From NCBI RefSeq assembly GCF_039839275.1, contig NZ_JBDOQP010000003.1:310001-374000 (forward strand): a stretch of 64,000 bases of DNA, given 5' to 3'. This DNA is from Aerobium sp039839275 (GTDB lineage Bacteria > Pseudomonadota > Alphaproteobacteria > Rhizobiales > Rhizobiaceae). A model generated the notes under the pieces. The model had not been told where the DNA came from, ran no database searches, and was given only the letters and a program-made list of their open reading frames with translations. This document shows, piece by piece, positions 8,421 through 17,505 of the stretch (position 1 is the stretch's first letter; every line of letters begins with the position of its first letter). The position numbers were made by a program, and so were the translations under genes.

Positions 8421-9038
8421 TCAGAGCCCCTGCGCGGCGGCTTCGCTGAGCCGCGCCGCGTAGCGCGCCATCGTATCGATCTCCAGATTGACGAAATCGC
8501 CAACCATGCGGTCCGCCCATGTCGTCACCGACAGCGAGTGGTGGATCAGGAGCACGTCGAAGCGCGTCCTGTCGACGCGATTGACCGTCAGCGACGTTCC
8601 GTCGAGCGCCACCGAGCCCTTCGGGGCGATGAATTTCGCGAGAGCGGCGGGCGCCTCCAGCGTGAAGCGCACGGCGTCGCCCTCGTCCCTGCGCTCGACG
8701 AGCTCCGCCATGCCGTCGACATGGCCCGAAACGATATGTCCACCCAACTCGTCGCCGACTTTCAGCGCACGCTCAAGATTGATGCGCGTGCCCGGCTGCC
8801 AGCGCGCGGCAGTCGTCAGGCGCAGCGCCTCCTCCCACGCCTCGACTTCGAACCAGCGCTGGTTCGACCCCTGCTCCGGCAAGCCGACGACGGTGAGGCA
8901 GACGCCGCTGCAGGCGATGGATGCGCCGATGTCGATGGTGGCGGGATCATACGCCGTGTCGATGCGCAGCCGGACGCCTTCCGGCAGCGGCGACGCGGCG
9001 GCGATGGTCCCTATGTCGGTGACGATCCCGGTGAACAT
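8421..9038 (-). CDS. ribE: Riboflavin synthase alpha subunit
   Basis: A 205-residue riboflavin synthase, which dismutates two lumazine molecules to riboflavin. The N-terminus MFTGIVTDIGTI is invariant in the family. The two internally repeated lumazine-binding barrels are visible: ASIACSGVCLTVVG in the first half and GSVALDGTSLTVNRV in the second. GGHIVSGHVDG is the interdomain motif. The start at 9038 overlaps the ribD stop by one base, so ribD-ribE are coupled. Confidence 0.95.
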   Translation of the reverse strand: MFTGIVTDIGTIAAASPLPEGVRLRIDTAYDPATIDIGASIACSGVCLTVVGLPEQGSNQRWFEVEAWEEALRLTTAARWQPGTRINLERALKVGDELGGHIVSGHVDGMAELVERRDEGDAVRFTLEAPAALAKFIAPKGSVALDGTSLTVNRVDRTRFDVLLIHHSLSVTTWADRMVGDFVNLEIDTMARYAARLSEAAAQGL

Positions 9039-10147
9039 CAGCGCTTCCTAACGTATTCGAAACAACGATCATCGCCGAAGCTGTCCTGGCGAACCAACGC
9101 GAAGCCCGACGGCATCGGCCCTGGAAGAAGCGGCGAGCGGACGCCCCGTTCGCCGATCTCGGCAGAGCCGACAAACAGCACGATACGGTCGACGAGGTCT
9201 TCGTCGAGAAAATGGCTTGCGGTGAGCGCGCCGCCTTCCACCATGACGGTTGCGATGCCGCGCGCAGCCAGATCCTCCAACAGTTCAGGCAGAGCGATCT
9301 TGTCTTCGTGCGCCTCGACGGCGAGAAATCCGATGCCCTTTTCAGCCAGCACGCCGCGCCGGTCGGCGCTGCCGCCGCCGGCGAGCAGGACCGGTGTCTG
9401 GCGCGCGCTCGAAGCGAGCTTCGACGATAGCGGCAGGCGCAACGAGCGGTCGATCACGATGCGGACCGGCGATCGGCCCTCCAGGCCCGGCAAACGGCAC
9501 GTCAGTTCCGGATCGTCATTGAGCGCGGTTCCGATACCGATGAGGATCGCGTCGGCTTCCGCACGCATGAGGTGGACCTGCCGGCGCGAAACGGCACCGG
9601 TGATGGCCACCTGCCCGTCGCCCTGACGACCGATCATGCCATCGGGCGAAACAGCAAGTTTCAGAGTCACTTCGGGACGCTTGCTGAGCGATCGATTAAG
9701 GTATCCGGCCAGCACCTCGCCTGCAGGCGCATCCAGCACGCCCTCCACCACGTCGATGCCGGCGGCACGCAGGATGGCGTAGCCCTTGCCGGCGACGCGC
9801 GGGTCCGGGTCGCTGGCGGCACCCACGACACGCGCGACACCTGCTGCTACGAGTGCGTTGGCGCAAGGCGGCGTGCGGCCATGATGGGCACAGGGCTCCA
9901 GCGTGACATAGGCGGTGGCGCCGTGCGCCAGATCTCCGGCTTCCGCCAGCGCCTGGGTCTCGGCATGCGGCCTGCCGCCGACGGCGGTCACCCCGCGTCC
10001 GACGATGACGCCGTCGCGCACGATCAGCGTACCGACCGAGGGATTGGTTCCGGTCAGCCCAAGATGGCGGCGCGACAGCCTGATCGCGGCGGCCATGAAG
10101 CGGCGGTCGGTCTCGCCCTGCCGGGCTTCCTCGCGCGCTTCCGCCAT
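9038..10147 (-). CDS. ribD: Bifunctional pyrimidine deaminase/reductase RibD
   Basis: A 369-residue bifunctional enzyme of riboflavin synthesis. The N-terminal cytidine-deaminase-like domain carries the zinc site: PHAETQAL (about residues 61-68) and LEPCAHHGRTPPCANAL. The C-terminal domain (from about residue 155) is the RibD reductase, with LKLAVSPDGMIG, DAILIGIGTALNDDPELTC and VEGGALTASHFL. The gene lies 6 bases after nrdR and one base overlaps ribE, consistent with one transcript. Confidence 0.95.
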   Translation of the reverse strand: MAEAREEARQGETDRRFMAAAIRLSRRHLGLTGTNPSVGTLIVRDGVIVGRGVTAVGGRPHAETQALAEAGDLAHGATAYVTLEPCAHHGRTPPCANALVAAGVARVVGAASDPDPRVAGKGYAILRAAGIDVVEGVLDAPAGEVLAGYLNRSLSKRPEVTLKLAVSPDGMIGRQGDGQVAITGAVSRRQVHLMRAEADAILIGIGTALNDDPELTCRLPGLEGRSPVRIVIDRSLRLPLSSKLASSARQTPVLLAGGGSADRRGVLAEKGIGFLAVEAHEDKIALPELLEDLAARGIATVMVEGGALTASHFLDEDLVDRIVLFVGSAEIGERGVRSPLLPGPMPSGFALVRQDSFGDDRCFEYVRKR

Positions 10148-10153
10148 CGACCG

Positions 10154-10618
10154 CTACTCCTCGTCCTCGTCGCCCCGCAACTCGCCGAGCACTTCGTGGA
10201 AATCCTTGGCCTCGCGAAAATTGCGATAGACCGAGGCGAAGCGCACATAGGCAACGTCATCTATGGCTTTCAAGGCCTCCATGACGAGACGCCCGATCTC
10301 GCCGGAGACGATCTCGGATTCGCCGGAGTTTTCGAGCTGCCGCTGGATGCCGGTGACGGCGCGGTCGATGCGTTCGGGGTCGACATTGCGCTTGCGCACG
10401 GCCGTTTCGAGAGAGCGGGCGAGCTTGTCGCGGTCGAAAGGGACCTTGCGGCCGGATTTCTTGACCACGACGAGATCACGCAACTGCACGCGCTCGAATG
10501 TCGTGAAGCGCCCGCCGCAATCCGGGCAGACGCGGCGGCGGCGGATCGCCGCCCCGTCTTCGGCGGGGCGGGAATCCTTAACCTGCGTGTCTTCGGACTG
10601 GCAATACGGGCAGCGCAT
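10154..10618 (-). CDS. nrdR: Transcriptional repressor NrdR
   Basis: A 154-residue NrdR, the ATP-cone repressor of ribonucleotide reductase operons. The N-terminal zinc ribbon shows CPYC (residues 3-6) and CPDCGGRFTTFERV. The ATP-cone domain follows with VVKKSGRKVPFDRDKLARSL. The acidic C-terminal tail ends RGDEDEE. The glyA-nrdR-ribD order is conserved in alphaproteobacteria. No nrd genes or NrdR boxes are seen in this window. Confidence 0.96.
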   Translation of the reverse strand: MRCPYCQSEDTQVKDSRPAEDGAAIRRRRVCPDCGGRFTTFERVQLRDLVVVKKSGRKVPFDRDKLARSLETAVRKRNVDPERIDRAVTGIQRQLENSGESEIVSGEIGRLVMEALKAIDDVAYVRFASVYRNFREAKDFHEVLGELRGDEDEE

Positions 10619-10663
10619 GGCTCTCTTCTATCTGGTGTCCGGCGAATCGATCCCGCCAGAGGC

Positions 10664-11977
10664 TTAGCCCAGATATGGGTAGAGCGGAAAGCGCTGGCAA
10701 AGGCCCTCGACCTTGGCGCGCACCGCAGCCTCGACCGAAGCGTTGCCCTCGTCTAAATTCGCTGCCTTCAGACCATCGAGCACCTCGGAAATGAGCGCCC
10801 CGATTTCGCGGAACTCCGCTTCGCCGAACCCACGCGTTGTACCGGCCGGTGTTCCAAGACGGACGCCCGAGGTGACGAAGGGCTTTTCCGGATCGAAGGG
10901 GATGCCGTTCTTGTTGCAGGTGATGTGGGCGCGCCCAAGGGCTGCCTCCGCGCGTTTGCCGGTGGCGTTCTTCGGCCTCAGGTCGACCAGCATCAGATGG
11001 TTGTCAGTGCCGCCTGAAACGATATCCAGGCCGGTCTCCTGAAGGCTGGACGCCAGCGCCTTGGCGTTGGTGACGACAGAACGCGCATAGCCCTGGAACT
11101 CCGGCTTGAGCGCCTCGCCGAAAGCGACGGCCTTGGCCGCGATGACGTGCATCAGGGGACCGCCCTGCAAGCCCGGGAAGACGGCCGAGTTGATCTTCTT
11201 GGCGATCGCCTCGTCATTGCACAGGATCATGCCCCCGCGTGGCCCGCGCAGCGACTTGTGCGTCGTGGTGGTGACCACATGCGCATGCGGGATCGGCGAG
11301 GGATGCTGCCCACCGGCCACGAGACCTGCGATGTGGGCCATGTCGACCATCAGCCAGGCGCCGACCGCATCGGCGATCTCACGGAAACGCTTCCAGTCCC
11401 AAGTGCGGGAATAGGCAGTGCCGCCTGCCAGGATGAGCTTGGGCTTGGTCTCGTGCGCCTGCTTCTCGATGGCATCCATGTCGAGCAGGTGGTCGTCCTC
11501 GCGGACACCGTAGGAGACCACGTTGAACCACTTGCCGCTCATGTTGACGGGCGAACCGTGTGTCAGGTGGCCGCCGGAGTTCAAGTCGAGGCCCATGAAG
11601 GTGTCGCCCGGCTGCAGCAGCGCCAGGAACACCGCCTGGTTCATCTGGCTGCCGGAATTCGGCTGCACGTTGGCAAAGTTGCACGAAAACAGCTTCTTGG
11701 CGCGCTCGATCGCCAGCTCCTCGGCGATGTCGACAAACTGGCAGCCGCCGTAATAGCGCTTTCCCGGATAGCCCTCGGCATATTTGTTGGTCATGATCGA
11801 GCCCTGTGCCTCGAGTACGGCACGCGACACGATGTTCTCCGAAGCGATCAGCTCGATCTCGTCACACTGGCGGCCGAGTTCCTTTCGGATCGCGTCGAAA
11901 ATCTCCGGATCGCGCGATTCGAGAGGCTCGGTGAAGAAGGCGGAGGCGGAGGCCGACGCTTCGATGTCAAGGGCCAT
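10664..11977 (-). CDS. glyA: Serine hydroxymethyltransferase
   Basis: A 437-residue PLP enzyme that interconverts serine and glycine with tetrahydrofolate and supplies one-carbon units. The PLP lysine lies in VVTTTTHKSLRGPRGG. Other family blocks are IELIASENIVSRAV, NKYAEGYPGKRYYGG and MVDMAHIAGLVAGG. It is first gene of the minus-strand run leading into nrdR and the rib genes. An AAGGA ribosome site lies upstream of the ATG. The roughly 120 bases between it and the terminator of the L,D-transpeptidase must hold its promoter; no clear motif seen. Confidence 0.97.
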   Translation of the reverse strand: MALDIEASASASAFFTEPLESRDPEIFDAIRKELGRQCDEIELIASENIVSRAVLEAQGSIMTNKYAEGYPGKRYYGGCQFVDIAEELAIERAKKLFSCNFANVQPNSGSQMNQAVFLALLQPGDTFMGLDLNSGGHLTHGSPVNMSGKWFNVVSYGVREDDHLLDMDAIEKQAHETKPKLILAGGTAYSRTWDWKRFREIADAVGAWLMVDMAHIAGLVAGGQHPSPIPHAHVVTTTTHKSLRGPRGGMILCNDEAIAKKINSAVFPGLQGGPLMHVIAAKAVAFGEALKPEFQGYARSVVTNAKALASSLQETGLDIVSGGTDNHLMLVDLRPKNATGKRAEAALGRAHITCNKNGIPFDPEKPFVTSGVRLGTPAGTTRGFGEAEFREIGALISEVLDGLKAANLDEGNASVEAAVRAKVEGLCQRFPLYPYLG

Positions 11978-12097
11978 GGGATCAGTCCTTCGATATGCCT
12001 GAAAGCAGGAAAAGTCGTCGGCGCATTAACACACTTCCCCCATGCCTGCCATGTCCGCGGAGCGAATTTTGATCGCCGCTTTGCGCCGTAGCAATGC

Positions 12098-12123
12098 AAA
12101 AGGCCGCCCTGGGGCGGCCTTTC
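12098..12123 (-). terminator. Rho-independent terminator of the L,D-transpeptidase gene
   Basis: Hairpin AAAGGCCGCC-CTGG-GGCGGCCTTT. On the minus strand it follows the transpeptidase stop by about 22 bases and is followed by TTTTGC, as expected for an intrinsic terminator. Confidence 0.85.
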
Positions 12124-12145
12124 GAGAAGATTGCGATACGAGACG

Positions 12146-13399
12146 TCAGAGGGTGGAGATCTGCAGCTCGTCGACGCCGTCGCGGCCGTAGATGTCGTCG
12201 CGGAAATGCGCCACGCCATCGCCCGTCGCCCAGGCGGAGATATAGGTGAAGTAGACCGGCACCGGGTTGGAAAGCTGGACCGGCACGTCGGCATCGTTCT
12301 GGATCGTCTGCTCGAAGCGGCGACGGTCCCAGCCCTCGGTGTCGCGCAGCAGCCAGGTGACGAGATCGCGGACGTTCTGGACACGCACGCAGCCTGAAGA
12401 ATGGAAGCGCTCGATGCCGTTGAACAGGCTCTGCTGTGGCGTATCGTGCATGTAGACGGCATGTGGATTCGGGAAATTGATCTTCACCGACGCCATGGCG
12501 TTGATGCGGCCCGGATCCTGGCGGAACCGCAGCTTTGCCGCTTCCTCCGTCGACCAGTCGATGGTCATCGGGTCGACCTCGGTTCCGTCGCCGGCGAGGA
12601 TACGGATGCTGTTTTCAGCGAGATAGTTCGGATTCTTGCGCATCAGCGGAATGATGTCGCGGCGAACGATCGACTCCGGCGCGTTCCAGTACGGATTGAC
12701 GATGATCTCGTGGATCTTGGAATTGAGGATCGGCGTCTGGCGATCGATCTTGCCGACCACCGCGGCATGGCGCGACACGACGCGGTCGCCCTCGACCGCC
12801 TCGATCTGGGCGGCGGGAATGTTGACCATGACGTAGCGGTCGCCCAGGAAACCGGACATGGAGCGCAGGCGCACCAGGTTGGTCTCGAGCTGGCCGAGAC
12901 GTACGGGTGCGGTCACGTTCATGGCCGCGAAGGTGAAGCGGCCGGTCACACCATCGGCCGGCAGGCCGTGGCGCGTCTGGAAGCGTTTGACGGCGGCATC
13001 GACATAGGTGTCGAAAGCCTGAGAAATGCCGGCGCGTTCCGACAGGTCGCCCGAATACATCAGCCGGCGGCGGAGGTGCTCCACGTCGGGATCGACGACG
13101 CCCAGACGGAGCGCCTTTTCTCCCGGCACCATGGGCCAGCCGCCGCGCGCGACGATGTCCTGGTACTGGAGAAGGGTCTGCTCGATGTGACTGACCGTGG
13201 CCGGGCTGAAGATCGGCTCGGTCGACACGACCTTGCCATCCTGAGTCGATGCACGCGCGTCGAACTGGTCATCCCACAGGCCACGCTGTGAGGACGACAG
13301 AATCTCGTCGATCGCGGTCTGGGCATAGGCGGTCTGCGACAGAGCGGTTGCCGCGAGCGCGCCGGTACCGGTGAGGAATGTACGGCGAGATGTCTTCAT
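12146..13399 (-). CDS. L,D-transpeptidase (YkuD family), exported
   Basis: A 417-residue exported peptidoglycan L,D-transpeptidase that crosslinks stem peptides or anchors outer-membrane proteins. The N-terminus MKTSRRTFLTGTGALAA is a Tat-type signal (SRRTFL), with AYAQ as likely cleavage site. A peptidoglycan-binding-like helical region (VDAAVKRFQTRHGLPADGV) precedes the YkuD domain. The catalytic motif spans HDTP to SSGCVRV near residues 315-340, with the nucleophile in GCVRV. ATG 13399 is preferred over TTG 13402. The gene lies 247 bases downstream of ldtR on the same strand, the LdtR-Ldt arrangement described in Liberibacter and rhizobia. Confidence 0.92.
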   Translation of the reverse strand: MKTSRRTFLTGTGALAATALSQTAYAQTAIDEILSSSQRGLWDDQFDARASTQDGKVVSTEPIFSPATVSHIEQTLLQYQDIVARGGWPMVPGEKALRLGVVDPDVEHLRRRLMYSGDLSERAGISQAFDTYVDAAVKRFQTRHGLPADGVTGRFTFAAMNVTAPVRLGQLETNLVRLRSMSGFLGDRYVMVNIPAAQIEAVEGDRVVSRHAAVVGKIDRQTPILNSKIHEIIVNPYWNAPESIVRRDIIPLMRKNPNYLAENSIRILAGDGTEVDPMTIDWSTEEAAKLRFRQDPGRINAMASVKINFPNPHAVYMHDTPQQSLFNGIERFHSSGCVRVQNVRDLVTWLLRDTEGWDRRRFEQTIQNDADVPVQLSNPVPVYFTYISAWATGDGVAHFRDDIYGRDGVDELQISTL

Positions 13400-13595
13400 C
13401 AAAGGTCCCGAACTGGTCTTGAGTGTCGCGGCACGGGCCGCGAATGACTTCGGCCATTATGATGTCCGGGATGGTTAAGATTCACCGAACATAAAGGTTG
13501 CCGCCATCGTAACGAACGAGGCGTCCCTTTCGCTCCCATTCCAATATGGCAGCATCGTGGCCGATGCACGTCAAGATGTCGTGACTCTCCGAAAG

Positions 13596-13623
13596 CGGGT
13601 TGCGGGATCGTCTCCGCAACCCG
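13596..13623 (-). terminator. Probable terminator of ldtR
   Basis: Perfect 10-base stem CGGGTTGCGG / CCGCAACCCG with an 8-base loop, 23 bases after the ldtR stop. On the minus strand it is followed by CTTTC, a weak T-tract. The remaining intergenic sequence to 13400 should contain the transpeptidase promoter and any LdtR operator. Confidence 0.6.
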
Positions 13624-13646
13624 AAGAGGAGACCAGTATTCTTCCG

Positions 13647-14162
13647 TTACATCCGGTAGGCGATCGTGTCGTTCCAGAAGCGGTCGAGGCGCTGGAGTGC
13701 CCGGTTCATCTGCTGGAATTCTTCGGAATTGATGCCGCCGACCTGCTCGATCGAACCCACGTGACGCTCGTAGAGGCGACCGACGACTTCGGCGATCTCC
13801 TGGCCCTTCGGGGTCAGGCTGACACGCACCGAGCGGCGGTCGACACGCGAGCGCTGGTGGTTGATGAAGCCGAGATCGACCAGCTTCTTGAGATTGTAGG
13901 ACACGTTCGAACCGAGGTAGTAACCGCGCGAGCGCAGTTCACCGGCCGTCAGTTCGGCAGAGCCGATATTGAACAGCAGCAGCGCCTGGATAGAATTGAT
14001 GTCGCTGCGGCCGTTGCGGTCGAACTCGTCCTTGATCACGTCGAGCAGGCGACGGTGCAGCCGCTCCACAAGTTGAAGAGATTCGAGGTAAAGGGAACGG
14101 ATCGCATCTTTGCGGTCGTCATGGTTTTCAGCGGGCTTCGCCGCCTGTCGCGAAGTCATCAT
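13647..14162 (-). CDS. ldtR: MarR-family transcriptional regulator LdtR
   Basis: A 171-residue winged-helix MarR-family regulator. The DNA-binding region is visible: AELTAGELRSRGYYLGSN and VSYNLKKLVDLGFINHQR (wing with RVDRRSVRVSLTPKG). The name follows from strong similarity to LdtR, which in Liberibacter asiaticus and rhizobia controls the neighbouring L,D-transpeptidase and stress tolerance. Tandem ATGs occur at 14162 and 14159; GAGAGG upstream fits the first. The transpeptidase lies directly downstream, the DUF6163 gene upstream. Confidence 0.9.
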   Translation of the reverse strand: MMTSRQAAKPAENHDDRKDAIRSLYLESLQLVERLHRRLLDVIKDEFDRNGRSDINSIQALLLFNIGSAELTAGELRSRGYYLGSNVSYNLKKLVDLGFINHQRSRVDRRSVRVSLTPKGQEIAEVVGRLYERHVGSIEQVGGINSEEFQQMNRALQRLDRFWNDTIAYRM

Positions 14163-14245
14163 GGTCTTGCCTCTCGTTTAACGCCCGGTGATCTTGTTTT
14201 TGTTCTCACCTTGGCCCGACCTTATCGAATGCACATAAAATTCGA

Positions 14246-14273
14246 CTTAAACCGCAGGCTTAACAGCAGCTTA
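14246..14273 (-). promoter_or_regulatory. CTTAA repeats upstream of ldtR
   Basis: On the plus strand CTTAA occurs at 14246-14250 and 14259-14263, and CTTA at 14270-14273 (spacing 13 and 11 bases). They lie 84-111 bases upstream of the ldtR start, inside the only region that can hold its promoter. They may be an operator or parts of the promoter; there is no experimental match in my memory. Confidence 0.3.
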
Positions 14274-14308
14274 CCACGGCGGGTCTGCAAAAGAGGCTAA
14301 ATAGAGGG

Positions 14309-14728
14309 TTAAGGCGCCTCCTTTCGCGCGCGCAGGAAGAAAACGAGGCGGAAAACGCAATAGAGTAGCGCCACGCCGGCGTGCGACACCACAACCTGCA
14401 GCCCGGAGCCGAAGAGTTCGGGAAACCCGAGATACATCGCGGTTTCGATCGCGGCGCAGATGAACCAGATCACCGGCCCCCAGGATGCGAGCATCCACAG
14501 GCCGCTGGCCGCGAAGGGGAAAAGCACGGCAAGGCTGACGGAAGCGATTTGCCAATGCACCGGCATCAGGTCGAAGCGCCAGGACGTGCCTTCATAAAGA
14601 CCGATGAGGCGAACCCAGTACAGAACGCCGAACAGCAGGCTGTAGACGGCCACCACGCGATGAAACCACTGATAAATCAGTTCGAGCGTCGTCGCTCGCA
14701 AAGGCGGGCGTTCGAAAGCCTCGTGCAT
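14309..14728 (-). CDS. DUF6163 family membrane protein
   Basis: A 139-residue membrane protein with about four hydrophobic segments, similar to the DUF6163 family found in Hyphomicrobiales next to hemB. Recognisable family sequence begins FERPPLRATTLELIYQWFHR. The start at 14728 (MHEAFERPP) is chosen because the conserved part begins there and GAGGAGAG lies upstream, though at long spacing (about 13 bases). In-frame ATGs at 14767 and 14818 would add 13 or 30 residues. Function unknown. It is divergent from hemB and upstream of ldtR on the same strand. Confidence 0.75.
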   Translation of the reverse strand: MHEAFERPPLRATTLELIYQWFHRVVAVYSLLFGVLYWVRLIGLYEGTSWRFDLMPVHWQIASVSLAVLFPFAASGLWMLASWGPVIWFICAAIETAMYLGFPELFGSGLQVVVSHAGVALLYCVFRLVFFLRARKEAP

Positions 14729-14898
14729 GGAAGGCGGAAACTCTCCTCGATACGATTCGCAAAGCATAGTTTCGCCGGGCCGATACGCAAAGGCGCAAAG
14801 GCGCTCTGCCTGCGACATCGTCGACCATGGCGGTGGGCTGCCGGGCTTTGTCGCGGGCCCGGGCGCGTGCTAGAAGGCCCTCGCGCACGGAGATACCG

Positions 14899-15930
14899 AT
14901 GAACAGGATGCACACCGCCCGCTTCACCCCGTCGAGAAACGTCGACGAGATCACTGGCTCGCGCCGCCTGAGGCGCATGCGCAGGGCCGACTGGTCACGC
15001 CGGCTGGTGCAGGAAAACCGACTGACGGTCGACGACCTGATCTGGCCGATATTCCTTGCCGAGGGCGAAAACCGCCGCGAGGCGGTAGCGGCCATGCCGG
15101 GCGTGTTCCGCCTGTCCGTCGATCTGGCGGTCAAGGAAGCCGAACGGGCGGCGAGACTCGGCATTCCTGCATTGGCGACGTTCCCCAATGTCGACATGGC
15201 GCTGCGCGACGCGGCAGGCTCCGAAATCCTCAACCCTGAAAATCTCATCAATCGTGCAACGCGCGCGATCAAGGCGGCGGTGCCGGAAATCGGCGTCATC
15301 ACCGACGGCGCGCTCGATCCGTTCACCGACCACGGCCATGACGGCATCCTGCGCAACGGCGTGATCGTCAATGACGAGACGGTGGCGACCGTGGCAGCGG
15401 CCGCCGTGTTCCAGGCACAAGCGGGCGCGGATATCGTCGCCCCCTCGGACATGATGGACGGACGTATCGGCGCGGTGCGCGACGCGCTGGACGCCGCCGG
15501 CTACCAGGATGTCGCCATCATGTCCTACGCGACCAAGTTCGCGTCGGCCTTCTATGGCCCGTATCGCGAGGCGATCGGCACGCAGGGCCTGCTGAAGGGC
15601 GACAAGAAGACCTATTATCTCGACCACGCCAACTCCGACGAGGCGATGCGCGAAATCGAGCAGGATCTGGCCGAGGGCGCCGACATGATCATGGTCAAGC
15701 CCGGCCTGCCCTATCTCGACATCATCCGCCGGGCCAAGGATGAATTCGCGATGCCGACCTTCGCCTACCAGGTGTCCGGTGAGTACGCGATGATCGAGGC
15801 CGCCGCCGCCAATGGCTGGATCGACGGCGAGAAGGCGATGCTGGAAAGCCTGATGGCGTTCAAGCGGGCGGGCTGCGACGGCATCCTGACCTATTTCGCG
15901 CCGCGCGTCGCCGAGATGCTGCGCGGCTGA
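14899..15930 (+). CDS. hemB: Delta-aminolevulinic acid dehydratase (porphobilinogen synthase)
   Basis: A 343-residue HemB that condenses two 5-aminolevulinate molecules to porphobilinogen for haem and cobalamin. Active-site lysines are in SYATKFASAFYGPYR and MVKPGLPYLDI. The metal site reads DGALDPFTDHGHDGIL: the cysteines of zinc-dependent HemB are replaced, as in the Mg-dependent alphaproteobacterial type. The ATG at 14899 is supported by ACGGAGA upstream. The 3' end is 9 bases from the convergent sthA gene, with no terminator hairpin between. Confidence 0.96.
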   Translation: MNRMHTARFTPSRNVDEITGSRRLRRMRRADWSRRLVQENRLTVDDLIWPIFLAEGENRREAVAAMPGVFRLSVDLAVKEAERAARLGIPALATFPNVDMALRDAAGSEILNPENLINRATRAIKAAVPEIGVITDGALDPFTDHGHDGILRNGVIVNDETVATVAAAAVFQAQAGADIVAPSDMMDGRIGAVRDALDAAGYQDVAIMSYATKFASAFYGPYREAIGTQGLLKGDKKTYYLDHANSDEAMREIEQDLAEGADMIMVKPGLPYLDIIRRAKDEFAMPTFAYQVSGEYAMIEAAAANGWIDGEKAMLESLMAFKRAGCDGILTYFAPRVAEMLRG

Positions 15931-15939
15931 CGCGCTGCC

Positions 15940-17331
15940 TTAGCGACGCCCCATGCGGTTCCATGCGTCGAGGCCGGCGATCTTGTAGGCTTCGGCCAGG
16001 GTCGGATAGTTGAAGGCATTCTCGACGAAGAAGTCGACCGTGCCGCCGAGGTTGATGACGGCCTGGCCGATGTGGATGAGTTCCGTGGCGCCTTCGCCGA
16101 CGATGTGGGCGCCGAGCAGCCGGCGTGTCTCCTGCGAGAAGATGAGTTTCAGGAAGCCTGCATGCACGCCCATGATGTGGCCGCGAGACGTCTCGCGGAA
16201 GCGTCCGACGCCACACTCATAGGCAACGCCGCTCTTGCGAACCTCCTCCTCCGACTGGCCGACGGTGGAAATCTCCGGCACCGCGTAGATGCCATAGGGA
16301 AAGGTCTCGGGTGGCGGCGGCAGCGGTACGCCGAAGGCATGGCATGCGGCCACCCTGCCCTGCTCCATCGACGTCGATGCGAGAGACGGAAAGCCAATGA
16401 CGTCGCCGCAAGCGTAGATGTGCGAAACCGAGGTCTGGAACGTCTCGGCGTCGACCTTGATGCGGCCGCGCGCGTCGACGGCGATGCCGACGGTGTCCAG
16501 CCCCAGGCCTTCGACATTGCCGACGCGGCCGGCGGCGTAAAGCAGCATGTCGGACCGCACGGTACGGCCGTCTGTCAACGTGACTTCCGGGCCGGTGGCG
16601 CCCATTTCGACCGTCTGCACGGCACTGCCGAGCCTGACCGTGACGCCACGGTCGCGAAGCTGGTGGATGAAGTCGTCAACGAGTTCGCGGTCGACGAAAT
16701 CGAGGATGCGCTCGCGCGGCTCGATCAGCGTCACCGGCACGTCGAGCGCGGAGAAGATGGTGGCATATTCGACGCCGATCACGCCGCCGCCGATGACGGT
16801 GAGCGTTCGCGGCAGGCGGTCCATTTCCAGCACTTCGTCGCTGTCGAGCACGCGCGCGCCGTCGAACGGCACTGTGGCGGGACGATAGGGACGCGTTCCC
16901 ACCGAAATCATCGCGTGGTCGAACGTCACTTCGTTGATCTCGCCGGTGTCGGCGGTGAGCCGCACACGATTGGCGTCGATGAAGTGGGCGGTCGCACGGG
17001 CGTGGCGCACGCCGTTGCGCATGAACTGATGCTGCAGCACCTCCACCTCGTGGTCGAGCGTCTTGTGCAGCCGCTGGATCAGGTCATGGGAGGAGATGTC
17101 CTGCTTGACGCGATAGCCGCGCCCGTAGAAGCCGCGCTCGCGCCAGCCCGACAGGTTGAGAACCGTCTCGCGCAGGGTCTTGGACGGTATCGTGCCGGTG
17201 TGAACGGAAACCCCGCCCAGATTGCGCCCCTTGTCGGCCACGAGCACCGTATGACCCAGCTTGGCGGCCTGGACGGCGGCGCGCCTGCCCGACGGACCGC
17301 TGCCGATGACCAGCATCTCGAAATGTTCCAT
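15940..17331 (-). CDS. sthA: Soluble NAD(P) transhydrogenase SthA
   Basis: A 463-residue FAD protein of the pyridine nucleotide-disulfide oxidoreductase family. The FAD site is MLVIGSGPSGRRAAVQAA; the NAD(P) site is TVIGGGVIGVEYATIF. The redox-cysteine region reads GGVSVHTGTIPSKTL with no cysteine pair, which separates SthA from lipoamide dehydrogenase and mercuric reductase. SthA re-oxidises NADPH with NAD+ in the cytoplasm. The ATG at 17331 has GGTTGGGGA upstream and begins directly at the Rossmann fold. Monocistronic; convergent with hemB. Confidence 0.93.
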   Translation of the reverse strand: MEHFEMLVIGSGPSGRRAAVQAAKLGHTVLVADKGRNLGGVSVHTGTIPSKTLRETVLNLSGWRERGFYGRGYRVKQDISSHDLIQRLHKTLDHEVEVLQHQFMRNGVRHARATAHFIDANRVRLTADTGEINEVTFDHAMISVGTRPYRPATVPFDGARVLDSDEVLEMDRLPRTLTVIGGGVIGVEYATIFSALDVPVTLIEPRERILDFVDRELVDDFIHQLRDRGVTVRLGSAVQTVEMGATGPEVTLTDGRTVRSDMLLYAAGRVGNVEGLGLDTVGIAVDARGRIKVDAETFQTSVSHIYACGDVIGFPSLASTSMEQGRVAACHAFGVPLPPPPETFPYGIYAVPEISTVGQSEEEVRKSGVAYECGVGRFRETSRGHIMGVHAGFLKLIFSQETRRLLGAHIVGEGATELIHIGQAVINLGGTVDFFVENAFNYPTLAEAYKIAGLDAWNRMGRR

Positions 17332-17505
17332 GCTTCCCCAACCTCGCGGCATCCCCATGCTGCGCCGCACAATAGCACACATAGACCCGAAACCCTTTCA
17401 ATCCGTTGAACGTCCGTTTCGTCACCGACGGATCGTGGCGGCGGAGCGCCAAATCTTGAAATCGCAGCACCAAACCCCACCTAAACTGGCGTAATGAGGG
17501 AAAGA

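Noticed and set aside
14247..14264. CtrA-like TTAA...TTAAC in the ldtR upstream region
   Set aside because: The spacing is 9 bases instead of the required 7.
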